NCBI RefSeq assembly: GCF_030315685.1
Contig: NZ_JASXSI010000005.1
Coordinates: forward strand, 124,001 to 188,000
Direction: 5' to 3'
Length of the DNA: 64,000 nt
Origin: Gordonia sp. ABSL11-1
GTDB lineage: Bacteria > Actinomycetota > Actinomycetes > Mycobacteriales > Mycobacteriaceae
Shown here: piece by piece, positions 33,301-42,985 of the stretch
How the letters are laid out: each line of letters opens with the position of its first letter
Numbering within the stretch: the first letter of the stretch is position 1
Program-made: the position numbers and the translations under genes
The notes under the pieces: model-generated
What the model saw: only the letters and a program-made list of their open reading frames with translations
Database searches by the model: none
What the model was told of the DNA's origin: nothing

Positions 33301-33395
33301 GAGGAGGCAGCTTGCGAGTGTCACGAAGGCGAAGGGCAGGTCCTTCGTGACGGCCCTCCGCAGGGCTTCGGGCTCCTCAGGAACCGGGGCGAAAC
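33301..33395. repeat. Palindromic repeat inside hsaE-hsaG spacer
   Basis: TCACGAAGG (33321-33329) and CCTTCGTGA (33342-33350) form the core stem, nested in GAGGAG...CTCCTC outer arms ending near 33378. It belongs to the same family as 29183-29215 and interrupts an otherwise tight operon. It could attenuate transcription or protect mRNA ends; this is inference. Confidence 0.75.
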
Positions 33396-33413
33396 CAACG
33401 AGAGGAGTTGTAC

Positions 33414-34319
33414 ATGGCAGCGAAGCTGACCGCAGCGATCATCGGATCGGGCAACATCGGTACCGACCTGATGTATAAGCTGGAACGATCCGAGGTGATC
33501 GAGCCGCGCTGGATGGTGGGGATCGACGCCGATTCCGAGGGGATGAAGCGGGCCGCCGATCATGGGTTGATCACGATGAGTGGCGGGGCCGATGAGCTGC
33601 TGGGGTCGGCGGAGCGGCCCGATCTGTTGTTCGAGGCGACCTCGGCGTATGTGCATCGCGAGTATGCCCCCAAGTACGAGGAGGCCGGGATCGTCGCGGT
33701 GGACCTGACGCCTGCGGCGGTGGGTCCTGCGGTGGTACCCCCGGCGAATCTGCGTGAGCATCTGGATGCGCCGAACACGAACATGATCACCTGTGGCGGG
33801 CAGGCGACGATACCGATGGTGCATGCGGTGTCGTCGGTGGTGCCGGTGGCCTATGCCGAGATCGTGGCGTCGGTGGCGTCGGTGTCGGCCGGTCCCGGCA
33901 CGCGGGCCAACATCGACGAGTTCACGGCGACGACGTCGAAAGGGGTGGAGACGATCGGTGGTGCCTCGCGAGGCAAGGCCATCATCATCCTCAACCCGGC
34001 CGATCCGCCGATGATCATGCGCGACACCATCTTCTGCGCGATCCCCGAGGATGCCGACACCGACGTGATCGCCGAGTCGATCCACCGGCGGGAGAAGGAG
34101 ATCCAGGCCTACGTGCCGGGGTATCGGCTGTTGCAGGATCCGCAGTTCGATCCGCCGTCGACGATCAACGGCGGCCATGCGCGGGTGTCGATCTTCGTCG
34201 AGGTCGAAGGTGCAGGCGATTTCCTGCCGCCGTACGCGGGCAACCTCGACATCATGACCGCCGCCGCCACCAAGGTCGGCGAAGAGATCGCGAAGACAAA
34301 GTTGGGAGTTTCGGCATGA
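33414..34319 (+). CDS. hsaG: HsaG, acylating aldehyde dehydrogenase (propanal/acetaldehyde)
   Basis: This 301-residue CoA-acylating aldehyde dehydrogenase has the NAD motif [15 protein letters not shown] at the N-terminus and the catalytic Cys in [17 protein letters not shown] near residue 126. [16 protein letters not shown] and [10 protein letters not shown] are family blocks. It converts the HsaF product propanal to propionyl-CoA by direct channelling. ATG 33414 has GAGAGGAG upstream; the in-frame TTG at 33408 is not needed. It overlaps hsaF by 4 bp. Confidence 0.95.
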   Translation: MAAKLTAAIIGSGNIGTDLMYKLERSEVIEPRWMVGIDADSEGMKRAADHGLITMSGGADELLGSAERPDLLFEATSAYVHREYAPKYEEAGIVAVDLTPAAVGPAVVPPANLREHLDAPNTNMITCGGQATIPMVHAVSSVVPVAYAEIVASVASVSAGPGTRANIDEFTATTSKGVETIGGASRGKAIIILNPADPPMIMRDTIFCAIPEDADTDVIAESIHRREKEIQAYVPGYRLLQDPQFDPPSTINGGHARVSIFVEVEGAGDFLPPYAGNLDIMTAAATKVGEEIAKTKLGVSA

Positions 34320-35389
34320 CCGCGGCATCTGACCTGATGGCGAACGCACGCAAATACTCTGACACCCTCGACATCCGCATCACCGATTCGTCGTTGCGTG
34401 ATGGCAGTCATCACAAGCGGCATCAGTTCACCGAGCAGGAGGTGCGCGACATCGTCGGCGCGCTCGACGGTGCGGGTGTGCCGGTGATCGAGGTGACGCA
34501 CGGCGATGGGTTGGGTGGGTCGTCGTTCAACTACGGGTTTTCCAAGACGCCGGAGCAGCAGTTGATCACGGCCGCCGCGGAGACGGTGACGCAGGCCAAG
34601 ATCGCGTTCTTGATGCTGCCGGGTCTGGGTACGAAGGACGACATCCGGGCGGCGCAGGACAACGGTGGGCAGATCTGCCGGATCGCCACGCACTGCACCG
34701 AGGCCGATGTGTCGATCCAGCATTTCGGGCTTGCCCGTGACCTCGGGCTCGAGACCGTCGGTTTCTTGATGATGAGTCATTCCCAGCCGCCGGAGAAACT
34801 GGCCGAGCAGGCACGGATCATGGCCGATGCCGGATGTCAGTGCGTCTACGTCGTCGACTCGGCGGGTGCGCTCGTGCTCGAGGATGTGACCTACCGTGTG
34901 CAGGCGCTGCGGGCCGAACTCGGCGACGACGCCCAGGTCGGGTTCCATGGACATGAGAACCTCGATATCGCGGTGGCCAACTCCATCAACGCGATCCGTG
35001 CGGGTGCGCAGCAGATCGACGGCTCCATCCGTCGTTTCGGTGCCGGTGCGGGTAACACGCCGACCGAGGCGTTCGTGGGGGTGTGCGACAAGCTGGGCAT
35101 CACCACCGGTGTCGATTTCCTCAAGATCGCCGATGCCGCCCAGGATGTGGTGCGTCCGGTGATGCCGTCGGAGTGCCTGGTCGATCGGTCGTCGATGATG
35201 ATGGGTTACGCCGGGTGCTACAGCTCGTTCCTCAAGCACGCCGAAGGTCACGCCGAGCGCTACAACGTCTCGGCGGCAGACATCCTCATCGAGGCGGGCA
35301 ATCGCAAACTCGTCGGCGGACAAGAGGATCAGCTCATCGACATCGCTCTCGAGCTGAAGAAGAAGCAGGACGCGAACGCCGGCGTCTGA
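34316..35389 (+). CDS. hsaF: HsaF, 4-hydroxy-2-oxohexanoate aldolase
   Basis: This 357-residue DRE-TIM metalloaldolase has the N-terminal catalytic block [18 protein letters not shown] (Arg-Asp and metal Asp, catalytic His), [17 protein letters not shown], the metal-binding [15 protein letters not shown], and a C-terminal domain that docks HsaG. It splits 4-hydroxy-2-oxohexanoate to pyruvate and propanal. It begins on the hsaG stop (ATGA). A 71-bp palindrome follows the stop and probably ends the transcript. Confidence 0.95.
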   Translation: MTAASDLMANARKYSDTLDIRITDSSLRDGSHHKRHQFTEQEVRDIVGALDGAGVPVIEVTHGDGLGGSSFNYGFSKTPEQQLITAAAETVTQAKIAFLMLPGLGTKDDIRAAQDNGGQICRIATHCTEADVSIQHFGLARDLGLETVGFLMMSHSQPPEKLAEQARIMADAGCQCVYVVDSAGALVLEDVTYRVQALRAELGDDAQVGFHGHENLDIAVANSINAIRAGAQQIDGSIRRFGAGAGNTPTEAFVGVCDKLGITTGVDFLKIADAAQDVVRPVMPSECLVDRSSMMMGYAGCYSSFLKHAEGHAERYNVSAADILIEAGNRKLVGGQEDQLIDIALELKKKQDANAGV

Positions 35390-35410
35390 GAAGACGAAAG
35401 GTCGATGTGC

Positions 35411-35481
35411 GCATGAAAGTCACCACAGAGCGCGGACAAGTGGACTATCCACCCAGCCCGCCGCTGCGGTGACTTTCATGC
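35411..35481. repeat. 71-bp palindromic element, copy A
   Basis: GCATGAAAGTCACC and GGTGACTTTCATGC close a 71-bp imperfect palindrome centred on GTGGACTATCCAC. Copies of identical length lie at 55704-55774 and 56682-56752. Here it separates convergent hsaF and the VOC gene, a terminator-like position. Confidence 0.85.
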
Positions 35482-35491
35482 GTCCGGTTGT

Positions 35492-36292
35492 CTACATCCC
35501 GGCCGGCGGATGCCCCAGGCAGATGAGGGCGCCATTGGGATCCTTGATGGCTGCGAGCGTGCCGTACGGCGTGACCTCGCCGCCCATCAGGATCTCGGCG
35601 CCGAGCGACTCGGACTGCTTCACCGTCGCGGCGACGTCGTCGACGGTGATGTACACCTGCCAGAACGACGGGACCTCGGCAGGAAACAGTTTGACTGCGT
35701 CCATGATCCCGGAATATGAGCTCTCGCCGACGAACACCTGGCCGTAGAAATCCGGACCGACCGCGTGCGGGTCGCCACCGGTGCCCACCTCCTCGACCCT
35801 CGCGCCGATGACGTCGGTGTAGAACTCGATGGACTTCTTGTAGTCCTTGCTCTGGCATTCGAACCAGTACGGGGTGCCGTGGTCGCCCCACTCGGTGAAC
35901 CCGACGTGACTGCCCGGCTGCCAGAAACCGATGACGGCCCCGGCCGGGTCGGTCACGACCGTCATCGAACCCATGTCGCCGATCGGCATCGGCGGCACCA
36001 TCGTCGATGCGCCGGCGCCTTCAGCCGCCTTCATGGTCGCGTCGGCATCAGCCGTGTGCAGGTACACCGACCAGATGTTGGGCGGGCCACCCGCCGCCTC
36101 CCAGTACGGACTCAGTCCCGCGACGCGTTTCCCGTTCTTGGTGAAGTTCTGATAGCCACCGAACTCCTCCTGGGGCGGACCCTCCACCTCCCAGCCGAAG
36201 ATCGCGTTGTAGAAGCCCGCGGCCTTGCCCGTGTCGCTGCTCATGAGGTCGAACCAGATCGGCGCCCCGAGGGGCGCGGAGTAGTCGGACAT
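35492..36292 (-). CDS. Two-domain VOC (glyoxalase/bleomycin-resistance-like) protein
   Basis: The 266-residue protein is a tandem of two vicinal-oxygen-chelate domains: GAPIWFDLMSSDTGKAAGFY with AIFGWEVEGPPQEEF (residues 8-125) and GTPYWFECQSKDYKKSIEFY with VIGARVEEVGTGG (137-262). This layout is common in actinobacteria next to varied genes, and no substrate is assigned. Ligand positions in the second repeat look degenerate. It is convergent with hsaF and has no KstR site, so it is probably not a sterol enzyme. Confidence 0.8.
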   Translation of the reverse strand: MSDYSAPLGAPIWFDLMSSDTGKAAGFYNAIFGWEVEGPPQEEFGGYQNFTKNGKRVAGLSPYWEAAGGPPNIWSVYLHTADADATMKAAEGAGASTMVPPMPIGDMGSMTVVTDPAGAVIGFWQPGSHVGFTEWGDHGTPYWFECQSKDYKKSIEFYTDVIGARVEEVGTGGDPHAVGPDFYGQVFVGESSYSGIMDAVKLFPAEVPSFWQVYITVDDVAATVKQSESLGAEILMGGEVTPYGTLAAIKDPNGALICLGHPPAGM

Positions 36293-36458
36293 GACAGATC
36301 CTTTCGAGAGGGTGTCGATTCATAGCGACTGACACCCAGCGTGCGCAGAACTCATCGCCGGCGTCGCTGATTCGTGTGTTCGTCATCTGTTCGTGCGGTG
36401 AGTTCCGACGACGAACGCGGTCACACCTGTTGACGACCCGCCGACGACAGGACCGACC

Positions 36459-37088
36459 ATGCACACCGAACCGACGACCCGCACCGAACCGACGACCCGC
36501 ACCGATCAGCTGCAGGCGGCCGCGGAGGAGATGCTGCACCTCGCTTCGAAGGTGACCGACGACGAGCTGCACCGTCCGACACAATGTGACGCCTTGGATC
36601 TCTCCGCACTGTTCGGCCACGTGATCGGACTGTGCCAGGCGTTCGCGGCGGCGGGCCGCAAGGAGTTCGGCCCGCTCACCTCGACGCCACCCGATCCCGC
36701 CGCGGCCGAACTGCCCGCCGACTGGCGCGAACAGCTGACCATCAACCTCCGCGATCTCGTCCAGAGCTGGCGTGGAGCCGAGGCGTGGGAGGGGATGACA
36801 CAGGCGGGCGGAGTCGACGCGCCGGCCGAGATCATGGGCACGACAGCGCTGAGTGAGCTCGTGCTGCACGGATGGGACGTGTCTCGGGCGGTCGGCGGCG
36901 ACTATCGCGTCGCCGACGACGTGCTGGCACCTGTCTTCGAGTTGCACCATCCACCCCAACCGCAGAGCGAGCGCGACGGCATGTTCGGTCCGGTCGTGGA
37001 GGTGCCCGACGACGCACCTCTGCTCGACCGTCTTCTCGCCCTCTGTGGCCGGGAACCCTTCTGGCCGCATGGCACCCTGGAGGGGTGA
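36459..37088 (+). CDS. TIGR03086-family metal-binding protein (intact paralog)
   Basis: The 209-residue DinB/MDMPI-like protein keeps the helix-bundle histidines (ALFGHVIGLCQAF, SELVLHGWDVSRAVGG) and a normal end, LLDRLLALCGREPFW. It begins with a tandem TEPTTR repeat encoded by an 18-bp DNA duplication. It is a paralog of the frameshifted gene at 2868-3470 and shows what the latter's C-terminus should look like. The stop overlaps the next start (GTGA). The function may be thiol-dependent isomerisation or metal binding; it is unproven. Confidence 0.8.
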   Translation: MHTEPTTRTEPTTRTDQLQAAAEEMLHLASKVTDDELHRPTQCDALDLSALFGHVIGLCQAFAAAGRKEFGPLTSTPPDPAAAELPADWREQLTINLRDLVQSWRGAEAWEGMTQAGGVDAPAEIMGTTALSELVLHGWDVSRAVGGDYRVADDVLAPVFELHHPPQPQSERDGMFGPVVEVPDDAPLLDRLLALCGREPFWPHGTLEG

Positions 37089-37678
37089 CCGACCCGACCG
37101 ATCCCGCCGACCGGGTGGGCCTGACATCTCGTATCGATCCGGTCCGCCGCTTCCTGTGGCCCGCCTCACTCGTCGGCGGACTGCTGCTCGTCGCATTCGG
37201 CCTCGCGCCGTGGGGCGTGTCCGACCAGGGTGTCCGACCGAAAGTCAGTGGGGTGGGCCGTGTCTCGGTGCCGGGTGCCGCCCCCGAGGATGTGGCGTTC
37301 CTGGAGAACCACACGCAGCGGCCGGCGCTGGTCGTGATCATGCTCGCGGCCGTCATCGCCATCGCGGCCGTTGTCGGATGGTGGCGGCAGTCGGCGTTCT
37401 GGCCGGCGATCCTGGTAGTGGCCTCGGGTTCCGCGGCGGTGACGGTGTGGACCGCGATCGTGCTGACCGCGCCCGACGAGCACCTGTTCGACGACAGTGT
37501 GCTCGGGGCGCTCGACGCGCCGTCGACGATCCTCATGCCTGGCTACGGGCTGATCGGGACGCTCGTCGTCGCGGCCGTCGTGCTCGTCGGTTCGGTGACC
37601 GCGATCGTCATGCGTCTCGGCGTGCGCGGTCTGCCCGCCGCATCGTCAACCGAACCGCCGGATCGTCTTGATGTGTGA
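37085..37678 (+). CDS. Predicted four-helix membrane protein, 197 aa
   Basis: GTG 37085 overlaps the preceding stop. The product has helices at about residues 21-40 (SLVGGLLLVAFGLAPWGVSD), 78-95, 103-125 and 150-180, with an extracytoplasmic loop between the first two. This resembles the Rv2091c/Rv2732c type of small actinobacterial membrane proteins. No catalytic residues are evident. It is translationally coupled to the TIGR03086 gene and overlaps the convergent NlpC/P60 gene by 33 bp. Confidence 0.65.
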   Translation: MTDPTDPADRVGLTSRIDPVRRFLWPASLVGGLLLVAFGLAPWGVSDQGVRPKVSGVGRVSVPGAAPEDVAFLENHTQRPALVVIMLAAVIAIAAVVGWWRQSAFWPAILVVASGSAAVTVWTAIVLTAPDEHLFDDSVLGALDAPSTILMPGYGLIGTLVVAAVVLVGSVTAIVMRLGVRGLPAASSTEPPDRLDV

Positions 37679-38149
37679 CCAGTGGTTCAGCGGCGTGAAG
37701 CCGATCGGCACCCCGTTCGGGCCGTAGGCGTTGAACACCTGACCGAACCCGGCGTAGATGCCGACGTGGCTCGCGTCCCGGTAGAAGACGATGATGTCGC
37801 CGGGCGCCAGCGCCGACAGCGGTATGGCGTGCCCGACCCTGGCCTGCTGCTGGCTCGTGCGGGGCAGGCGGATCCCCGCGGTCGAGAAGGCCCACTGGAC
37901 CAATCCCGAACAGTCCCACGCCCAGGGGCCCGTCCCGCCCCATTTGTACGGTCGGCCGACCTGCGTCATCGCGGCCGTCAGGGCCTGCATGCCGGCCGGG
38001 CTGGAGACCGGGAGGTAGATCTCGACCGACCCTGATGACCCGGAGGATCCGGTGTCGGCGAACACCGGACCGGTCGAGGTGACCGAGACGCCCGCGGCCA
38101 CGCACGCGGTGCAGAGAACGCCGACCGCGCGGCACCGGAGACTGGGCAT
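37646..38149 (-). CDS. Secreted NlpC/P60 peptidoglycan endopeptidase
   Basis: The 167-residue product has a signal peptide (about residues 1-31, VGVLCTACVAAGVSVTSTGP and a FADT cleavage region), a short Gly/Ser linker, and a single NlpC/P60 domain. The catalytic Cys is in WAWDCSGLVQWAF, His in ASHVGIYAGFG, and the third polar residue is in the following strand (VFNAYGPN). RPYKWGGTGPWAWD is a RipA-like feature. It should cut peptide stems in the cell wall. There is no coiled coil or other anchoring domain, so it is a minimal, probably freely exported hydrolase. Confidence 0.88.
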   Translation of the reverse strand: MPSLRCRAVGVLCTACVAAGVSVTSTGPVFADTGSSGSSGSVEIYLPVSSPAGMQALTAAMTQVGRPYKWGGTGPWAWDCSGLVQWAFSTAGIRLPRTSQQQARVGHAIPLSALAPGDIIVFYRDASHVGIYAGFGQVFNAYGPNGVPIGFTPLNHWSHIKTIRRFG

Positions 38150-38237
38150 GCCCTCAGGGTGACGGACCGTTCTCCACTTGTCTCGACCTTCGCTGGAGAG
38201 TGGTGAAGATGTTACCGAAGTGGCGAACGGAGTCCGC

Positions 38238-38636
38238 TCACCAGTAACCGTCCGGGTCCTCCTCCGGCGACTCTGCGGGGATGATCCCCTCGGCCACCCC
38301 GTGATCGATACTCGCCGACAGTCGCGGGCAGGTCGGCATCATCGCACCCGGGAGCAGTGCCTTGCCGGAGTCGTCGGCCGGCTCGAGTTCGTTGCATCGT
38401 TCGCGCGCATCGGTCGTCCACTGCACGCTGGTGTGGAACGAGCTGGTCTTCTTCACCAGCACGCAGGCATGGCACGATCGGCACTCGATCTCGCTCATCC
38501 CGCCTCGCAGGTAGTGGGCGCGGTCGCGTGCAGTCGCCGCGCTGACCGCAGCGAGCCGATCGGGGTCACCGTGGAAGTCGGGTGCTTTCGCCCACTCCCC
38601 GCCGGTGATCCCGTCGCGCTCGACCGCCCGCGTCAT
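38238..38636 (-). CDS. Conserved Cys-rich protein downstream of kshA (Rv3527-like)
   Basis: The 132-residue protein has a tight cluster EIECRSCHACVLVKKTSSFH (CxxCxxC) and further cysteines in ARERCNE and TCPRLSA, suggesting a zinc or iron-sulfur site. It starts 4 bp after the kshA stop, so it is co-transcribed under the same KstR operator. A small unknown gene also neighbours kshA in mycobacteria (Rv3527), and I take this as its counterpart by position. A role in supplying or maturing KshA's metal centres is a guess. Confidence 0.65.
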   Translation of the reverse strand: MTRAVERDGITGGEWAKAPDFHGDPDRLAAVSAATARDRAHYLRGGMSEIECRSCHACVLVKKTSSFHTSVQWTTDARERCNELEPADDSGKALLPGAMMPTCPRLSASIDHGVAEGIIPAESPEEDPDGYW

Positions 38637-38640
38637 GAGA

Positions 38641-39861
38641 TCAGACCTCCGCCTTCTCCGACGACCCGGACTTCTCCGAGGAGTCCGAGTCCTCGGCTGC
38701 CTCCTCTTGCTGGCGCTTCAGGTTCTCCTCGATCTCGATGCCCCAGCTCTCGAGTGCCTTGGAGGTGTCGATCTCGTACTCGAAGCGCTGGGTCATGTCG
38801 TCGTCGACGTCGGCCTTGTCGACATAGAACTGGTCATACCAGCGGCGGAGCTGGTAGACGGGGCCGTCCTCTTCGACGAGCAGCGGGTTGTCGATCCGAG
38901 TCTTGTTCTTCCAGATCTCGACGTCCTGTAGGAAGCCGACCTCGACGCCCGCGGTGATCTTCTTCGCCATCTTGTCTGCCTGCTCGGCGGTGAGCCCGTC
39001 GGGCACCTTGGCCATCACGCCGTACATCAGCACGAACGAGTTGGAGTCGATCGGGTAATGGCAGTTCGTCAGGATCGTCTCGACCGCGTACCCGCCGTAG
39101 TACTGGACCATCGGGTTCAGCATGTAGGACGGACCGTAGTACGCGGCGATTGACTCGAGGCGGCTGTCGCCGTAGTTGGTACCGAGGGTGACGTCGGGGC
39201 GTCCGTGTGAGTTCATGTACTGCGCGGCGATCTCACCCTCGAAGACGTTCTTGAAGTAGTCGGGCAGCGCGAAGTGCACATAGTAGAAGTGCGCCATGTC
39301 GACGACGTTGTCGATGATCTCGCGGCAGTTCGAGCCCTCGATGACGATCCGGTTCCACGTCCAGTTGGTCCACTCGTCGGACTCGACCTCGTCGAGCTCG
39401 GGGATGATGCACTCGTCCGGTGGCGGGTTGCCCTCGGGATCGTTGTAGACGAACACCTGCCCGTTGCGGATCATCGTCGGCCACGCCCGGGTCTTGGCGA
39501 GCTTCGGGTTGCGCTTGGCGTAGGGCACGCCCGCGCAGCGTCCGTTGCCCTTCCACATCCAGCCATGGAACGGGCAGGCCACATTGTCGCCCTTCACGCT
39601 GCCCTGGGAGAGATCTCCACCCATGTGCCGGCAGTAGGCGTCGAGGACGTTGACCTCACCGCTCTGGTCTGCCCACACCACCAGCTTGGTGCCGAAGACG
39701 TGCACCGAGTGCGGCGTGCCGTCCCGGAACTCCTCGGCCAGTCCGAGGCAGTGCCATCCGCGCGCGAAACGCGTCGGGGGTGCCCCGGTGTCGATCTCTC
39801 GTACGTCGACGTCGTCGCCAGGGGCTGCCTGGCCGGTCATCGTCTCGGGTGTCGCTGACAT
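38641..39861 (-). CDS. kshA: KshA, oxygenase of 3-ketosteroid 9-alpha-hydroxylase
   Basis: This 406-residue Rieske oxygenase has the [2Fe-2S] ligands Cys77, His79, Cys96 and His99 (AYCRHMGG...ACPFHGW) and the mononuclear iron motif NVVDMAHFYYVHFALPDYF. It hydroxylates C9 of 3-ketosteroids; with KstD this yields ring-B opening. The reductase kshB is not in the window. The tail is acidic and Ser/Glu-rich. A KstR operator lies 64 bp upstream and the Cys-rich gene follows directly. Confidence 0.95.
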   Translation of the reverse strand: MSATPETMTGQAAPGDDVDVREIDTGAPPTRFARGWHCLGLAEEFRDGTPHSVHVFGTKLVVWADQSGEVNVLDAYCRHMGGDLSQGSVKGDNVACPFHGWMWKGNGRCAGVPYAKRNPKLAKTRAWPTMIRNGQVFVYNDPEGNPPPDECIIPELDEVESDEWTNWTWNRIVIEGSNCREIIDNVVDMAHFYYVHFALPDYFKNVFEGEIAAQYMNSHGRPDVTLGTNYGDSRLESIAAYYGPSYMLNPMVQYYGGYAVETILTNCHYPIDSNSFVLMYGVMAKVPDGLTAEQADKMAKKITAGVEVGFLQDVEIWKNKTRIDNPLLVEEDGPVYQLRRWYDQFYVDKADVDDDMTQRFEYEIDTSKALESWGIEIEENLKRQQEEAAEDSDSSEKSGSSEKAEV

Positions 39862-39924
39862 CCCTCACTCCTGTCCTCTGGCGCGTGACTCGCTCGTTCG
39901 GTGCGAATCGCCTCGATCCAATAC

Positions 39925-39938
39925 TAGAACATGTTACA
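39925..39938. promoter_or_regulatory. KstR operator, kshA promoter
   Basis: TAGAACATGTTACA fits the KstR consensus. It lies between divergent kshA and hsaA, on the kshA side. Confidence 0.85.
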
Positions 39939-40016
39939 AAAATGGGGAGCCGATCCCGGCCCCGGGTCGTGATCAGGCCAGGAAATGGGCACAAAGGCCC
40001 CGTGCTCGACATAAAT

Positions 40017-40030
40017 GAGAACGTGTTCTA
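40017..40030. promoter_or_regulatory. KstR-like operator, hsaA promoter
   Basis: GAGAACGTGTTCTA differs from the KstR consensus only at the first base and is strongly palindromic. It lies 68 bp before hsaA, so each divergent gene has its own site. Confidence 0.75.
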
Positions 40031-40097
40031 ATCTCATGAACAGACGAGAATAAGGGGCGACCGGAGGGTCGTCGAGCAACGAGTAGGAGCGGGCGAC

Positions 40098-41321
40098 ATG
40101 CCAGCACAATTCGGCGCCGGGAGCGCAGCCGGCGGGTCCGGCCACGGACGGAGCGAAGCGGCCGAGCAGGTCTTGGAGAAGATCAGCGCCCTGCTCCCGG
40201 AACTGGAGCAGCGGGCCCAGCAGACCGAGGACCTGCGTCGCATCCCGGACGAGACGATCTCGAGCCTGGAGGGTGCGGGCTTCTTCAAACTGATGCAGCC
40301 CGAACAGTGGGGCGGCTACCAGGTCGACCCGGTCACCTTCTACGAGGCGGTCCGCCGGATCGCCTCGGCGTGCGGCTCCACCGGCTGGGTGTCGGGCATC
40401 ATCGGCATCCACAACTGGCACCTCGCCCTCTTCGACCAGCAGGCACAGGAAGACGTGTGGGGCTCTGACACCAACGTCCGGATCTCATCGTCGTACGCGC
40501 CCATGGGCATGGGTGAGGTCGTCGACGACGGATACAAGGTGAACGGCTCGTGGGCATGGTCGTCGGGCTGCGAGACCGCGGACTGGGTCTTCGTCGGTGG
40601 TCCGGTGATCAAGAACGGCAAGCCGGTCGACTTCGTGAGTTTCCTCATCCCGCGCAGCGACTACACGATCAAGGATGTCTGGAACGTCGTCGGTCTGCGG
40701 GGCACGGGCTCCAACACGATCGAGGTCAAGGACGTCTTCGTGCCGCGTCACCGGATGCTCAGCATGCGCACGATGAGCATGGGCGAGAGTCCCGGGCTCG
40801 AGCAGAACACCGCCCCGGTCTACAAGATGCCCTGGGGCACCATCCATCCCAGCACCATTGCGTCGCCGATCGTCGGCATGGCCTACGGCGCCTACCATGC
40901 CCACGTCGAACACCAGGGCAAGCGCGTGCGCGCCGCCTACGCGGGGGAGAAGGCCAAGGAGGATCCGTTCGCCAAGGTGCGGATCGCCGAGGCGGCCAGC
41001 GACATCGACGCCGCATGGCGGCAGCTGTCGGGCAACCTGCAGGCCGAATACGACCTCGTCCTCGCCGGCGAGGAGATCCCGATGGAACTGCGTCTGGCCG
41101 CACGCCGCGACCAGGTGCGCGCCACCGGACGCGCGATCGCCGCGATCGACCTGCTGTTCGAGAATTCCGGCGCCCACGCGCTCGAGAACGGCACGCCGAT
41201 CCAGCGATTCTGGCGTGACGCACACGCCGGGCGCGTCCATGCCGCCAACGATCCGGAACGCGCCTATGTCGCCTTCGGCAACGGCGAGTTCGGGATTCCC
41301 ATCGGCGACACCATGGTCTGA
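40098..41321 (+). CDS. hsaA: HsaA, 3-HSA hydroxylase oxygenase subunit
   Basis: This 407-residue flavin-dependent monooxygenase of the acyl-CoA dehydrogenase fold shows RRIPDETISSLEGAGFFKLM, RIASACGSTGWVSGIIGIHN, GSWAWSSGCETADWVFVGGP and GLRGTGSNTIEVKDVFVP. The end, GNGEFGIPIGDTMV, is typical of HsaA. It hydroxylates the phenolic ring of 3-HSA to the catechol using reduced FMN from HsaB. The first 18 residues are Gly/Ser-rich and variable. A 166-bp gap with a palindromic repeat, rather than hsaD, follows. Confidence 0.95.
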   Translation: MPAQFGAGSAAGGSGHGRSEAAEQVLEKISALLPELEQRAQQTEDLRRIPDETISSLEGAGFFKLMQPEQWGGYQVDPVTFYEAVRRIASACGSTGWVSGIIGIHNWHLALFDQQAQEDVWGSDTNVRISSSYAPMGMGEVVDDGYKVNGSWAWSSGCETADWVFVGGPVIKNGKPVDFVSFLIPRSDYTIKDVWNVVGLRGTGSNTIEVKDVFVPRHRMLSMRTMSMGESPGLEQNTAPVYKMPWGTIHPSTIASPIVGMAYGAYHAHVEHQGKRVRAAYAGEKAKEDPFAKVRIAEAASDIDAAWRQLSGNLQAEYDLVLAGEEIPMELRLAARRDQVRATGRAIAAIDLLFENSGAHALENGTPIQRFWRDAHAGRVHAANDPERAYVAFGNGEFGIPIGDTMV

Positions 41322-41357
41322 GTTCTCCGATGTCACCGTCGAACGTCCGTCCGGTCC

Positions 41358-42396
<1,039 letters not shown>

Positions 42397-42397
42397 G

Positions 42398-42985
42398 ATG
42401 GCGAGTCCCGACATGACTCGTACTCCCTACGGTTCCGCGGAGTTCGATTCGCGCCAGTTCCGGACGGCGATGGGCCAGTTCTGCACGGGCGTCACCGTGA
42501 TCACGACGATCGACCCCGGTGGAGCCCCGGTCGGCTTCGCCTGTCAGTCCTTTGCCGCTCTGTCACTCGACCCGCCGCTGGTCCTGTTCTGTCCCAAGAA
42601 GACCTCACGCAGCTGGCCGGTGATCGAGTCGGCCGGCAAGTTCTGCGTCAACGTGCTGTCGAATCGGCAGCAGGATGTCAGTGCTGCGTTCGGCGCACCG
42701 GGCGACGACAAGTTCCGCAACGTCACCTGGGATCCGTCGCCTGCGGGGCTGCCCGTCATCCGGCACGCGCTCACGTGGGTGGAGTGCGACGTGGACCAGA
42801 TCGCCGACGGCGGGGACCATCACATCGTCATCGGGCGTGCTCTCACGTTGGGAGAAGTGCTGCAGGACAAGCCATTGCTGTTCTATCGCGGCGGCTACCT
42901 GTCCACCGAGCATCCGCGGGTCACGCCCGCACAGGCCGAACTGGAGAACTTCCTCACCTGGACCGGAGGCGACACCTGGCTATGA
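42398..42985 (+). CDS. hsaB: HsaB, flavin reductase subunit of 3-HSA hydroxylase
   Basis: This 195-residue flavin reductase-like split-barrel protein begins with the FMN-binding block FRTAMGQFCTGVTVITTIDP, then GFACQSFAALSLDPPLVLFC, FCVNVLSNRQQDVSAAF and GDHHIVIGRAL. It supplies reduced flavin to HsaA. ATG 42398 follows the hsaC stop; the longer open frame upstream lies within hsaC. The stop overlaps the DUF1214 gene start (ATGA). Confidence 0.93.
   Translation: MASPDMTRTPYGSAEFDSRQFRTAMGQFCTGVTVITTIDPGGAPVGFACQSFAALSLDPPLVLFCPKKTSRSWPVIESAGKFCVNVLSNRQQDVSAAFGAPGDDKFRNVTWDPSPAGLPVIRHALTWVECDVDQIADGGDHHIVIGRALTLGEVLQDKPLLFYRGGYLSTEHPRVTPAQAELENFLTWTGGDTWL

Noticed and set aside
38165..38215. 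Fourth copy of the 71-bp palindrome near 38170
   Set aside because: Only short stretches such as CCACTTGTCT resemble the element; the GTGGAnnATCCAC centre and paired ends are absent.
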